Shown here piece after piece: positions 18,686 to 30,920 of a stretch of DNA of 47,835 nt. The DNA is from Lysobacter arseniciresistens ZS79. Lineage in GTDB: Bacteria; Pseudomonadota; Gammaproteobacteria; Xanthomonadales; Xanthomonadaceae. Both the position numbers and the translations under genes were made by a program. Every line of letters begins with the position of its first letter. The stretch's first letter is position 1. The DNA lies in the NCBI RefSeq assembly GCF_000768335.1, contig NZ_AVPT01000020.1, positions 1 to 47,835 on the forward strand, read 5' to 3'. Below the pieces are notes generated by a model. The model was not told the DNA's origin and searched no databases. It worked only from the letters and a program-made list of their open reading frames with translations.

Positions 18686-19119
18686 GGCATCACCAGCGTG
18701 TTGCCGGCCGGGGCCAGGCGCAGGCTGCGCAACTCCAGCCGCTCGCGCGGACCGCCGTCGCCCCACTGCACGGTCAGCGCGAGTTCCAGCAGGCGCGGAC
18801 CAGCGGCGGGCGCGGGCGTGGCCGGCGGCAGCGGCTCGGCCCACGGCCGCACCTGCAGCGACCAGCGGTAGCGGCCGTCGTCGAACTCGCCGTCGCGGCG
18901 ACCCGGTTCCAGCGCCTCGCCGACGCCGACGGTGTCCAGCAGCGACTGCGCGTGCAGCGCGGCGCGACCGGCATCGCCCGACCAGCGCACCTGCCGGGTC
19001 GCCCCCGACAGCGTACCCAGCAGCAGCCCGAGCGCGAGCGCCAGCAGCGCGAAGGCGACGATCACCTCCAGCAGCGAGTAGCCGCGCTGGCGGCGCGCGG
19101 GGGCCGGCCGGCGCCTCAC
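18682..19119 (-). CDS. xpsI: Type II secretion minor pseudopilin XpsI (GspI)
   Basis: This is a 145-residue minor pseudopilin with prepilin cleavage site QRG/YSLLEVIVAFALLALALG (mature Glu5 present) and a compact C-terminal domain ending [10 protein letters not shown]. The start is the GTG at 19119, which overlaps the xpsH stop in GTGA. XpsI is thought to initiate pseudopilus tip assembly. Length and position between xpsH and xpsJ fit GspI. Confidence 0.91.
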   Translation of the reverse strand: MRRRPAPARRQRGYSLLEVIVAFALLALALGLLLGTLSGATRQVRWSGDAGRAALHAQSLLDTVGVGEALEPGRRDGEFDDGRYRWSLQVRPWAEPLPPATPAPAAGPRLLELALTVQWGDGGPRERLELRSLRLAPAGNTLVMP

Positions 19120-19616
19120 CCGTCCTCCCCGTCGCGTTCGATCGTGACCTCGCCGGTCAACCAGGCGACGTCGACGTTCCAGGCCGCCGAATCGCGCCGC
19201 AGCTGGATCCGGCCGCCGGTCGCGGCACCGTCGCCGAAGAACATCACCGCACCCTCGCCGCGGCTCGGCTGCACCTCGCGCGCGCCGATGAAGCGCACGT
19301 CCAGCGCATCGGGGATCTCGCCATCGCGGCCGCCCGGTGCCTGCCAGGTGCGCGCGGCCGGGTCGATCACGAACCGCTGCGGCTGGCCGGTCGCGATCGC
19401 CCGGGTGCGGGTGTAGCGCAACTGCGCGGCGATCTCCTTGGCGGTCGAGCGCAGCTGCGCGCCGGCGAAGCCGCCGGTGAACGCGGCCGCCGCGAGCACG
19501 CTGGTGGCGGCGACCAGCCCGACCACCAGCAGCATCTCCAGCAGCGACACGCCGCGCACCCGCCGGGCCGGCGCGTGCACGCCCGGCGGCCGGCGGCGCG
19601 GGGGCGCGGCGCTCAT
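19116..19616 (-). CDS. xpsH: Type II secretion minor pseudopilin XpsH (GspH)
   Basis: This is a 166-residue minor pseudopilin. A long basic leader of about 22 residues precedes the cleavage site VRG/VSLLEMLLVVGLVAATS, with Glu5 kept. The GspH domain shows EIAAQLRYTRTRAIATGQ and FVIDPAARTW, as in the GspH/FimT family. It starts three bases after the xpsG stop and is coupled to xpsI. Confidence 0.92.
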   Translation of the reverse strand: MSAAPPRRRPPGVHAPARRVRGVSLLEMLLVVGLVAATSVLAAAAFTGGFAGAQLRSTAKEIAAQLRYTRTRAIATGQPQRFVIDPAARTWQAPGGRDGEIPDALDVRFIGAREVQPSRGEGAVMFFGDGAATGGRIQLRRDSAAWNVDVAWLTGEVTIERDGEDG

Positions 19617-19619
19617 CGG

Positions 19620-20051
19620 TTACTCGTAGCGGATGTCGCCGTCGACGCTGCTGCCGCCGACCTTGCCATCCTTGCCGAGGATCACCAGGTCGAACGGCCC
19701 GCTCTCGCCGGGCGCGCGGTACTCGACCGGGTGGCCCCACGGGTCGGCCAGCTCGGCGGACTTGGCGTACGGGCCGAGCCAGCCGGCGGCGTCGCCGGGC
19801 TCGGTGACCAGCTCGTCGAGGGTGGCCGGCAGGCGCCCGGTATCCATCTGGAACGCCTCCACCTTCTGCGCCAGCGTGGTCACCTGCGACTTGGCGAGGT
19901 TGGCCTTGGCACGGTCGGCGCCACCGAGCACGCGCGAACCGACGAAGGTCAGCACCGCGCCGATCAGCACGATCACGATGATGATCTCGATCAGGCTCAT
20001 GCCGGCCTGGCGGGCGGGCGACGGGGAGCGGAGGGAACGGCGGTTTCGCAT
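19620..20051 (-). CDS. xpsG: Type II secretion major pseudopilin XpsG (GspG)
   Basis: XpsG is the main pseudopilus subunit. The 143-residue precursor has cleavage site QAG/MSLIEIIIVIVLIGAV (Met rather than Phe at mature position 1, Glu5 present). The conserved LAKSQVTTLAQKVEAFQMDTGRLP, WLGPYAKSAELADPWGHP and the acidic calcium-site end (DGKVGGSSVDGDI) follow. A 46-base gap with an AAAGGA ribosome binding site separates it from xpsF, the widest gap in the operon, which suits high independent translation of this abundant subunit. Confidence 0.96.
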   Translation of the reverse strand: MRNRRSLRSPSPARQAGMSLIEIIIVIVLIGAVLTFVGSRVLGGADRAKANLAKSQVTTLAQKVEAFQMDTGRLPATLDELVTEPGDAAGWLGPYAKSAELADPWGHPVEYRAPGESGPFDLVILGKDGKVGGSSVDGDIRYE

Positions 20052-20100
20052 TGCGGTTGTCCTTTCGTGAGCGGTTTTCGGGGGAATCGTCGGCGTCGGC

Positions 20101-21318
20101 CTAGCCGACCGCGTTGGTCAGGTCGTACAGCGGCGTCAACACCGCCATCACCACCACGCCGACCACGCCGGCCAGCACCACGGTAACGATCGGCACCAGT
20201 GCGGCCAGCATCCGGTCGAGCGCCAGCGAGGTCTGGTGCTCGAAGGTCTCGGCGGTCCTGACCAGCATCGCGTCGAGCTCGCCGGATTCCTCGCCGACCT
20301 GGATCATCTGCAGTGCCAGCCGCGGGAAGCGCTTGCCGCGGCCGAGCGCGGTCGACAGCGCGACGCCGTTCTTGACCTCGGTGGCGGCGGCCTCCACGTC
20401 GGCGGCGAGCACGCGGTTGTCCATCACTTTCTGCGCGATGCCCAGCGCGGCCATCAGCGGCACGCCATTGCGTACCAGGGTGCCGAGCGTGCGCGCCAGC
20501 CGCGCGGTCTCGATCTTGCCGACCAGCCCGCCGAAGAACCGCCGGCGCAGCAGCCAGCCGTCGAGCCACTCGCGGAACACCGGGTCGCGGCGCTTGCGGT
20601 CGACCCACAGCAACAGCAGCGCCGGCACCACCACCAGCACGATCCACCAGTCGCGCACCAGCAGCCCGACGCCGAGCACGATGCGGGTGAACAGTGGCAG
20701 GGTCGCGTCCAGGCTCTCGTACATCTGGGCGAACTGCGGCACCACGTAGCCGAGCAGGAACAGCAGGCTCAGGCCGACCATCACCAGCAGGATCGCCGGG
20801 TAGATCAGCGCGTTGACCACGCGCCCGGCCAGCGCGCGCGAGCGCTCGAGGTAGTCGGCCAGCCGCGACAGCGTCTCGTGCAGGCTGCCGCCGGCCTCGC
20901 CGGCGCGGACCATGTTGACGTACAGCCGCGAGAACGTGCCGTGCTGGCGCTCCAGCGCGGTCGACAGCGGGCTGCCGCCGCGCACCGCGTCGCGCACATC
21001 GCTGATGGTGCGGCGGGCGGCCTCGTCCTCGGGCAACTCCAGCAGGATCGTCAGGGCGCGGTCGAGCGGCTGGCCGGCGCCGAGCAGCGTCGCCAGCTGC
21101 TGGGTGAACTGCACAAGCCGCTCGCCGGCGAACGGCCGGGGCTTGAACAGTGCCTTCCAGCTGGTCGCGCCGCCGCCCTCGCTGGCCAGCCGCGCCTCCA
21201 CCGGCAGGTGGCCCTGCTCCTGCAGCCGCGCCGCCACCTCGCGGTCGCTGGCGGCCTCCATCTGGCCGTCCAGCAGCTCGCCGCGCGCGTTGAGCGCCTT
21301 GTAGTGGTACAGCGCCAC
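20101..21318 (-). CDS. xpsF: Type II secretion inner-membrane platform protein XpsF (GspF)
   Basis: XpsF is the polytopic platform protein that couples the ATPase to pseudopilus assembly. The 405 residues hold two cytoplasmic T2SSF domains. The first includes VQFTQQLATLLGAGQPLDRAL and the second KIETARLARTLGTLVRNGVPL and FPRLALQMIQVGEESGELD. Membrane helices lie near residues 165-195, 210-240 and 370-395. The start is two bases after the overlap-free junction with xpsE. Confidence 0.96.
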   Translation of the reverse strand: MALYHYKALNARGELLDGQMEAASDREVAARLQEQGHLPVEARLASEGGGATSWKALFKPRPFAGERLVQFTQQLATLLGAGQPLDRALTILLELPEDEAARRTISDVRDAVRGGSPLSTALERQHGTFSRLYVNMVRAGEAGGSLHETLSRLADYLERSRALAGRVVNALIYPAILLVMVGLSLLFLLGYVVPQFAQMYESLDATLPLFTRIVLGVGLLVRDWWIVLVVVPALLLLWVDRKRRDPVFREWLDGWLLRRRFFGGLVGKIETARLARTLGTLVRNGVPLMAALGIAQKVMDNRVLAADVEAAATEVKNGVALSTALGRGKRFPRLALQMIQVGEESGELDAMLVRTAETFEHQTSLALDRMLAALVPIVTVVLAGVVGVVVMAVLTPLYDLTNAVG

Positions 21319-21321
21319 CGG

Positions 21322-23058
21322 TCAGCCCTCCTCCGTGACCCGGAGGACTTCCTCGATCGTGGTCAGCCCGGCCAGCGCCTTGGCGATGCCATCCTCGTAC
21401 ATGGTGCGCATGCCGGCCTCGCGTGCGATCCGCTCGATCTCGCCCATCCCGGCGTGGCGCATCACCGCGCTGCGCAGGGCGTCGTCCATCAGCATGAATT
21501 CCATGATCGTGGTGCGGCCCTGGTAGCCGGTCGGCGCGCCCGCCGACGGGCCGGGGCGGTACAGCTGGATCTCGCCCTCGGGCTGGTAGCGGCGCAGGCC
21601 GAACTTCCCGATCTGTTCGTCGGTGGCCGGGTAGCGCACCGCGTGGGTCGGCTCCAGCCGCCGCACCAGGCGCTGGGCGAGGATGCCGTTGACGGTCGAG
21701 GTCAGCAGGTAGTCCTCGACGCCCATGTCGAGCAGGCGGGTGATGCCGCCGGCGGCGTTGTTGGTGTGCAGCGTCGACAGCACCAGGTGGCCGGTCAGCG
21801 CCGACTGGATCGCGATGCGCGCGGTCTCCAGGTCGCGCATCTCGCCGATCATGATGATGTCCGGGTCCTGGCGCACGATCGAGCGCAGCGCGTGCGAGAA
21901 GTCCAGCCCGATCTGCGGCTTGGCCTGGATCTGGTTGATGCCCTCGATCTGGTACTCGACCGGGTCCTCGACGGTGATGATCTTGACGTCGGGCGTGTTG
22001 AGCTGGCTCAGCGCGGTGTACAGCGTGGTGGTCTTGCCCGAGCCGGTCGGCCCGGTCACCAGCAGGATGCCGTGCGGCTGCTCCAGCACCTTGCGGAACT
22101 GCGGCAGGAAGCTGTCGGTGAAGCCCAGCCGCTTGAAGTCCAGCACCACCGACTCGCGGTCGAGCAGGCGCATCACCACGCTCTCGCCGTGCGCGGTCGG
22201 CACCGTGCTGACGCGCAGGTCGAGCTCCTTGCCCTGCACCCGCAGCATGATCCGGCCGTCCTGCGGCAGCCGCCGCTCGGCGATGTTGAGCTTGCCCATG
22301 ATCTTGATGCGGCTGATCACCGCCGCGGTCAGGTTGACCGGCGGGCTCTCGCCGTCGATCAGCACGCCGTCGACGCGGTAGCGCACCTTGAGCCGGTTCT
22401 CAAACGGCTCGATGTGGATGTCGGAGGCGCGCAGCTCGACCGCGCGCTGGATCAGCAGGTTGACCAGCCGGATCACCGGCGCCTCGGAGGCGAGGTCGCG
22501 CAGGTGCTCGACGTCGTCGAGGTCGCTGCCCTCGCCCTCGGCGGTCTCCACAATCGCGCCCATAGCGCTGCGGCCCTGGCCGTACCAGCGCTCGACCAGG
22601 TCGTCGATCTCCGAGCGCAGCGCGACCTTGGCGAACACGTGGCGGCCGGTCGCCAGGCGGACCGCATCGAAGATGTACGGGTCCTGCGGGTCGGCCATGT
22701 ACGCGTCGACCGACAGCGTGTTCTCGCTGCGCACGCAGACGTGGAACTGCTTCATGAACTTGACCGACAGCGCGACGCCTTCGGGCGGCAGTTCGGGCGC
22801 GTTGCTGGTGCTGACCAGCGGCAGGTCGAGTACCTCGGCGACGGTTTCGGCGTGGTCGCGCTCGGACACCAGCCCGAGCCGGCCCAGCAGCGCCAACAGG
22901 CTGCCGCCGGTCTCCGCCTGCAGGCGGCGCGCGCGGGCGAGGTCGGCCTCTTTCAGCCGTCCTTTTTCAAGCAGAGCCTCGATGACCGGGCGTTCGCCGG
23001 GACCGGGCTCCGCCGCGCCGTCATGCCCGCCAACCGTGGCTTCCGCTGCTGCGTTCAC
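21322..23058 (-). CDS. xpsE: Type II secretion ATPase XpsE (GspE)
   Basis: XpsE is the cytoplasmic hexameric ATPase that powers secretion. The 578 residues comprise an N1E/MshEN-like domain (about 30-200), the N2 domain, and the ATPase core with Walker A GPTGSGKTTTLY, the Asp box TVEDPVEYQIEGINQ, Walker B IMIGEMRDLETARIA and the His box LSTLHTNNA. The C-terminal tetracysteine zinc motif of most GspE proteins is absent: the region after RRLEPTHAV has no cysteine. I recall the same absence in Xanthomonas XpsE. The start is GTG with an excellent AGGAGGG site. It is the first gene of the operon. Confidence 0.96.
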   Translation of the reverse strand: MNAAAEATVGGHDGAAEPGPGERPVIEALLEKGRLKEADLARARRLQAETGGSLLALLGRLGLVSERDHAETVAEVLDLPLVSTSNAPELPPEGVALSVKFMKQFHVCVRSENTLSVDAYMADPQDPYIFDAVRLATGRHVFAKVALRSEIDDLVERWYGQGRSAMGAIVETAEGEGSDLDDVEHLRDLASEAPVIRLVNLLIQRAVELRASDIHIEPFENRLKVRYRVDGVLIDGESPPVNLTAAVISRIKIMGKLNIAERRLPQDGRIMLRVQGKELDLRVSTVPTAHGESVVMRLLDRESVVLDFKRLGFTDSFLPQFRKVLEQPHGILLVTGPTGSGKTTTLYTALSQLNTPDVKIITVEDPVEYQIEGINQIQAKPQIGLDFSHALRSIVRQDPDIIMIGEMRDLETARIAIQSALTGHLVLSTLHTNNAAGGITRLLDMGVEDYLLTSTVNGILAQRLVRRLEPTHAVRYPATDEQIGKFGLRRYQPEGEIQLYRPGPSAGAPTGYQGRTTIMEFMLMDDALRSAVMRHAGMGEIERIAREAGMRTMYEDGIAKALAGLTTIEEVLRVTEEG

Positions 23059-23085
23059 GCCGCCCTCCTAAGCCGTGAGCGGCCG

Positions 23086-23091
23086 ACTTTA
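23086..23091 (-). promoter_or_regulatory. Candidate -10 box of the xps operon
   Basis: The minus strand reads TAAAGT (four of six to TATAAT), 27 bases before the xpsE GTG, in a 126-base gap after purL. No clear -35 is seen. If real, the leader is very short. Confidence 0.25.
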
Positions 23092-23135
23092 GCAGGCGCC
23101 GCGGGCCGGCGGGCGCGGGATCCGTTCAGGCGGCC

Positions 23136-23164
23136 GGCGGTCCCGGCGGCGGCGCGGGACCGCC
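23136..23164 (-). other. Strong GC hairpin after purL
   Basis: A perfect ten-pair stem, GGCGGTCCCG with CGGGACCGCC, and a nine-base loop begins 20 bases after the purL stop codon. No T run follows on either strand. It is probably a transcript 3' end or stability element. Confidence 0.55.
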
Positions 23165-23184
23165 GTGGGTGGCGGTCGCGCGGA

Positions 23185-27129
<3,945 letters not shown>

Positions 27130-27161
27130 GTCCGGGGAACCGTAGGATCGACGGGCCGGCT

Positions 27162-27167
27162 ATTGTA
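27162..27167 (-). promoter_or_regulatory. Candidate -10 box of purL
   Basis: The minus strand reads TACAAT (five of six), 32 bases before the purL ATG. The region where a -35 should be is occupied by the hairpin after the dsbC-like gene and has no TTGACA-like sequence. I looked for a PurR-type operator and saw none. Confidence 0.4.
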
Positions 27168-27174
27168 AGGCAGT

Positions 27175-27194
27175 CGCCCCGCTGCTGCGGGGCG
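27175..27194 (-). other. GC hairpin after the dsbC-like gene
   Basis: CGCCCCGC-TGCT-GCGGGGCG is a perfect eight-pair stem with a four-base loop, 24 bases past the stop codon of the dsbC-like gene and just before the purL -10 box. It has no U tract. Confidence 0.55.
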
Positions 27195-27218
27195 GCCGCC
27201 GGGGTCGCGCCGGGCCGC

Positions 27219-28070
27219 TCAGGCGCCGCCGGCCGAGGCGGTCGCGCCGTCGGCGGTGGTCTTCTCGGCGGCCATCTTGTCGAGGGTCTCGCGCAGGGCC
27301 TTGGCCGGGACGTAGCCGCCCAGCTGGGTGCCGTCTTCGGCCAGGATCATCGGGGTGCCGGTCAGGCCGACCCGCTGGCCGATGTTGTACTGCATGGTCA
27401 CGGTGTTGTTGCAGTCGCGGTCCTTGACCTTGCCGGTGGCCTTGGCGTCGGTCAGCGCCTGCTTGCGGTCGTCCGCGCACCAGACCGAGACCATCTTGTC
27501 GAAGTCCTCGCTGCCGATGCCCATCCGCGGGAACGCCAGGTACTCGATCGCGATGCCCTGCGCCAGGTACTGGTCGATCTCGCTGTGCAGCTTGCGGCAG
27601 TAGCCGCACTCGACGTCGGTGAACACGGTGACGGTGTGGACCGGGTTCGGCGGCGAGAACACGATCCGCTCGCCGTCCGGGATCGTCGCCAGCAGCCGGG
27701 TGCGCATGCCGGCCAGCGCCACCTCGGTCAGGTTGCGGTCGGTCTTGCCGTCGATCAGCGCGCCGCCCGGGCCGGGCAGGAACAGGTAGCGGCCGTCGTC
27801 GCTGACGTAGACCACCTGGCCGCCGACGATCGCCTCGCGGAAGCCCGGCAGCGGTGCCGCGCCGACGCTCTCGACCTCGATCCGCGGGTTGAGCTGCTTG
27901 ATCGCGTCCACCGCGCGCGCGTCGGCGGTACCGGCGGCGGGCCTGGCGGCGAGCGTGGCCGGGGTCGCGCCGGTGGGCGGCACGACATCGGCGGCGGCCG
28001 GTTCGGGCGACTTGGCGCAGGCGGAGAGGCTGAGGGCGCCGAGCGCGGCGACGAGGAGGGTACGTTTCAT
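27219..28070 (-). CDS. dsbC: DsbC-family thiol:disulfide interchange protein, predicted lipoprotein
   Basis: DsbC isomerises wrong disulfides in periplasmic proteins and is kept reduced by DsbD. The 283-residue precursor has the thioredoxin-fold active site CGYC (C155, C158), the cis-proline loop LTGTPMI, and a second Cys pair (VWCAD and RDCNN) matching the structural disulfide of E. coli DsbC. An N-terminal dimerisation domain (INPRI-like segment, GQVVYVSDDGRYLF) precedes these. The N-terminus MKRTLLVAALGALSLSAC ends in a lipobox, so the protein may be lipid-anchored, unlike soluble E. coli DsbC. The chosen ATG at 28070 has an AGGA site; the open frame upstream of it is noise. Confidence 0.9.
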   Translation of the reverse strand: MKRTLLVAALGALSLSACAKSPEPAAADVVPPTGATPATLAARPAAGTADARAVDAIKQLNPRIEVESVGAAPLPGFREAIVGGQVVYVSDDGRYLFLPGPGGALIDGKTDRNLTEVALAGMRTRLLATIPDGERIVFSPPNPVHTVTVFTDVECGYCRKLHSEIDQYLAQGIAIEYLAFPRMGIGSEDFDKMVSVWCADDRKQALTDAKATGKVKDRDCNNTVTMQYNIGQRVGLTGTPMILAEDGTQLGGYVPAKALRETLDKMAAEKTTADGATASAGGA

Positions 28071-28152
28071 GTCGGATCCTGGAGGTGACGGGCGACTCGC
28101 GCTCCGCCGGGAACTACGGGCGATTGTGGCACGCCGGCCGGCCGCTCCCGGC

Positions 28153-28173
28153 GCCGGCGGGCGGCCCGCCGGC
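28153..28173 (-). other. GC hairpin after xerD
   Basis: GCCGGCGGG-CGG-CCCGCCGGC is a perfect nine-pair stem with a three-base loop, 28 bases after the xerD stop. It has no U tract. It is the third such hairpin in a row in this part of the window. Confidence 0.55.
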
Positions 28174-28201
28174 ATCGGCAAGCCGTCCGTACACCTGCCG
28201 C

Positions 28202-29167
28202 TCAGCCACGCGGGTGGTGTCGCGCGTGCAGCTGCTTGAGCTGCTCGCGCGCGACCAGGGTGTAGATCTGGGTGGTCGACAGCGAGCTGTGGCCGAGCAG
28301 CATCTGCAGCGCGCGCAGGTCGGCGCCGTGGTTGAGCAGGTGGGTCGCGAAGCTGTGGCGCAGGCCGTGCGGGCTGATCCGGGCCGGGTCGATGCCGGCC
28401 GCGGCGGCGTAACGCTTGACCAGCTGCCAGACCTGCTGGCGGCTCGGCGCCTCGCCGCCGGTGCCGAGGAACAGCGGCGCCAGCACGCGCTTGCCGGCCA
28501 GTTGCGGACGCGACTGCGCGAGGTAGCACTCGATCCAGTGACGGGCCTCCTCGCCCAGCGGCACCAGCCGCTCCTTGCCGCCCTTGCCGGTCACCCGCAG
28601 CACGCCCTGGCGCAGGTTGAGCGCGGTCGCCGGCAAGCCCGCCAGCTCGCTCACGCGCAGGCCGCAGGCGTACATCAGCTCCAGCATCGCGCGATCGCGC
28701 AGGCCCAGCGGGGTGTCGACGTCGGGCGCGGCCAGCAGCGCGTCGACCTGGCTTTCGGCCAGCGCCTTGGGCAGCGAGCGCGGCAGCCGCGGCGGTTCCA
28801 GCAATGCGGTCGGGTCGTCGTCGCGGTCGCCACGGCGCAGCCGCCAGCCGAAGAACGCGCGCAACGCCGACAGCAGGCGCGCGTTGCTGCGTGGCGAGTA
28901 GCCCTCGCGCATCCGCCAGGCGAGGTAGTCGAACAGCGCCGCGCGGTCGGCGCCGGCCAGCCCGCCGCCGCGGCCGTCCCGCCAGCGCGCGAAGCCGCCG
29001 AGGTCGCGCCGGTAGCTGTCCAGCGTCGGTCGCGCCAGGCCGCTTTCGGCCCAGGTCGCGTCGAGGAACGCGTCGATCACCGCGGCGTCGGCATCGGGCA
29101 GCGGCGGCAGTGCCATCGCGGCCTGGCGGCGGTCGGCGGGGGTTCGGGCGGGGGTGCGGGCGGTCAT
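28202..29167 (-). CDS. xerD: Site-specific tyrosine recombinase XerD
   Basis: XerD acts with XerC and FtsK at dif to resolve chromosome dimers. The 321-residue protein has an N-terminal SAM-like core-binding domain (about 20-110) and the catalytic domain with the full set: Arg in CGLRVSEL, Lys in [23 protein letters not shown], and [13 protein letters not shown] with the Tyr nucleophile. The sequence is closer to XerD than XerC ([34 protein letters not shown]). The start is uncertain: the ATG at 29167 is used here, but an ATG at 29116 ([10 protein letters not shown]) would give 304 residues, nearer the 298 of E. coli; neither has a strong ribosome binding site. Confidence 0.94.
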   Translation of the reverse strand: MTARTPARTPADRRQAAMALPPLPDADAAVIDAFLDATWAESGLARPTLDSYRRDLGGFARWRDGRGGGLAGADRAALFDYLAWRMREGYSPRSNARLLSALRAFFGWRLRRGDRDDDPTALLEPPRLPRSLPKALAESQVDALLAAPDVDTPLGLRDRAMLELMYACGLRVSELAGLPATALNLRQGVLRVTGKGGKERLVPLGEEARHWIECYLAQSRPQLAGKRVLAPLFLGTGGEAPSRQQVWQLVKRYAAAAGIDPARISPHGLRHSFATHLLNHGADLRALQMLLGHSSLSTTQIYTLVAREQLKQLHARHHPRG

Positions 29168-29225
29168 CGGGCCAAGCCTAGCGGCGGCCGCGGCGGATGT
29201 CCCCGGCGGCCGGCCGGCGCTCGAC

Positions 29226-29231
29226 TACACT
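29226..29231 (+). promoter_or_regulatory. Candidate -10 box of the RDD gene
   Basis: TACACT (four of six to consensus) lies about 94 bases upstream of the chosen RDD start, in the divergent gap after xerD. There is no good -35. Confidence 0.25.
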
Positions 29232-29291
29232 GCCGGCGCCCTCGCCGCGCCACGTCGCACCCGGGGGTTGCTTTCGCTACAACCCGCCCCC

Positions 29292-29324
29292 GCCCGCTAC
29301 CCGTCGCCCGCTACCCGTCGCCCG
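29292..29324 (+). repeat. Tandem 14-base repeat abutting a start codon
   Basis: GCCCGCTACCCGTC occurs twice in tandem (29292-29305 and 29306-29319), followed by GCCCG directly before the ATG at 29325. It occupies the place of a Shine-Dalgarno, and no purine-rich site is visible. Confidence 0.7.
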
Positions 29325-29801
29325 ATGCCGCAAGCCACGCCCGCCACCGACCGCCCCGCCGCCCTCGTCGGCTGGCGCCTGCTCGCCCTGTTCTACGACC
29401 TGTGGCCGGTGCTCGCGCTGTGGATGGTGGCCGGCACCGTGTTCGCCTTCGGCTACACCCTCGCCGGCCACGACCCGCACGAGAACATCGCGCCCTTCAG
29501 TCCGCTGCAGTTCGCGCTGTGGGGCGTGTGCTGGCTGCTCACGGGCCTGTACGCGACGGTCAGCTGGCGCCGCGGCGGGCAGACCCTCGGCATGCGGCCG
29601 TGGCGGCTGCGGCTGGTCTCGGCCGGTACCGATGCACCGCCTTCCTGGCGCGCCCTGTGGGTCCGCTACGCGGTCGGCACCCTGTCGCTGCTGGCCGCGG
29701 GGGCCGGGTTCTGGTGGGCGTGGTTCGACCGCGACCGGTTGACCTGGCACGACCGCGCGAGCGGCACCCGGCTTCGCCGCGAGCCCAAGCCGGCGCGCTG
29801 A
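29325..29801 (+). CDS. RDD-family integral membrane protein
   Basis: The 158-residue protein has the RDD pattern: an early Arg and FYDLWPVLALW in the first helix (about 20-40), a second helix FALWGVCWLLTGLYATVSW, the GGQTLGMRPWRLRLVSA signature and a third helix TLSLLAAGAGFWWAW, ending WHDRASGTRL. RDD proteins are inner-membrane proteins of mostly unknown function; some have been linked to ion exchange. The start at 29325 is chosen by the conserved region and helix layout; the frame continues upstream without homology-like content. It is divergent from xerD and converges with lptG 18 bases away. Confidence 0.85.
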   Translation: MPQATPATDRPAALVGWRLLALFYDLWPVLALWMVAGTVFAFGYTLAGHDPHENIAPFSPLQFALWGVCWLLTGLYATVSWRRGGQTLGMRPWRLRLVSAGTDAPPSWRALWVRYAVGTLSLLAAGAGFWWAWFDRDRLTWHDRASGTRLRREPKPAR

Positions 29802-29819
29802 AGCGAAGCGGGACCGCCG

Positions 29820-30920
29820 TCAACCCGAGCGTTTGCGGAACAGGAACACCGATACCGCGACCATGATGATCGTCGGCAGCGCGTAGGCCAGCCGGAAGTC
29901 GAACTTGAACGCGCTGGCCATCTTCACGAACTGCGTCTGCAGCAGCCAGAAGCCCAGCGCGAACACGATGCCGATGAACAGCCGCTTGCCCAGCCCGCCG
30001 CTGCGCAGGCTGCCGAACGCGAACGGAATCGCCGCCAGGCACAGCGCCAGCACGTTCAGCGGGTAGAACCACCGGCCCCAGTAGTGCTCCTCGAACTCGC
30101 CCGCATCCAGCCCGTTGCGCTTGCGGTACTGGATCGCGTCGCGCAGCTCGCTCGCGCTGAGGTAGCGCGGCCGGTCGACATCGGCGCTCAGCGCGGTGGC
30201 GTCCAGCTGCGAATCCCAGCGCTCCTCGGCCACCGTCGACTGCGACACCGAGTCATCGGCGAAGGTGGTCCGGGTCACGTCGCGCAGCAGCCAGCCGCCC
30301 GGCCGGTGCTCGGCGATCGCCACCCGCGCCAGCGATTCCAGCCGGCCGTCGTCGTCGAACTCGTACAGCTTGACGTCGTGCAGCTCCAGCCAGCGGTCGT
30401 CGCCTTCGATCCGCTCCTCGCCGCCCTCGGCGTTGAGGATGACGTCGCCCTCGCGCGCCCAGACGCCCGAGTACTGCGCCACGATCAGGTCGTCCGAACG
30501 CGACGAGGCCTTCAGCGCATCGGCCTTGCGCTGGCCCCACGGCCCCAGCGTCTCGCCGTTGACCACCATCAGCGCGGTCAGCAGGGTCAGCGCGGCGACC
30601 ACGGTCACCGTCAGGCGCCGGCGCGACAGGCCGATCGCACGCAACGCGGTCAGCTCGGAGGTCGCCGCCAGCTGCCCCAGCGCCATCAGCGAACCGATCA
30701 CCGCCGCGGTCGGGAACAGGTAATGGCCGCGCCGCGGCACCGTGTAGAGCGTGTGCACCAGCGCCTCGGTGGCGCCGTAGCGGCCCTCGCCGACGTCGCC
30801 GAACTCGCCGACCAGCGCCAGCATCACGTCCAGCCCGAGCAGCACCGCCCAGGTCAGCAGCACGGTGCCCAGCACCACCTTGCCGAGGTAGATGTCATGG
30901 ATCTTCGGGAACGGCTTCAT
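29820..30920 (-). CDS. lptG: LPS export ABC transporter permease LptG
   Basis: LptG and LptF form the inner-membrane permease that extracts LPS for the LptB2FGC-A-DE bridge. The 366-residue protein has the YjgP/YjgQ layout: helices at the N-terminus (LGTVLLTWAVLLGLDVML) and three near the C-terminus (LNVLALCLAAIPFAFGSL), with a periplasmic beta-jellyroll between. ATSELTALRAIGLSRRRL is the coupling helix. It ends in a basic FLFRKRSG tail. The ATG at 30920 overlaps the lptF stop in ATGA. Confidence 0.94.
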   Translation of the reverse strand: MKPFPKIHDIYLGKVVLGTVLLTWAVLLGLDVMLALVGEFGDVGEGRYGATEALVHTLYTVPRRGHYLFPTAAVIGSLMALGQLAATSELTALRAIGLSRRRLTVTVVAALTLLTALMVVNGETLGPWGQRKADALKASSRSDDLIVAQYSGVWAREGDVILNAEGGEERIEGDDRWLELHDVKLYEFDDDGRLESLARVAIAEHRPGGWLLRDVTRTTFADDSVSQSTVAEERWDSQLDATALSADVDRPRYLSASELRDAIQYRKRNGLDAGEFEEHYWGRWFYPLNVLALCLAAIPFAFGSLRSGGLGKRLFIGIVFALGFWLLQTQFVKMASAFKFDFRLAYALPTIIMVAVSVFLFRKRSG

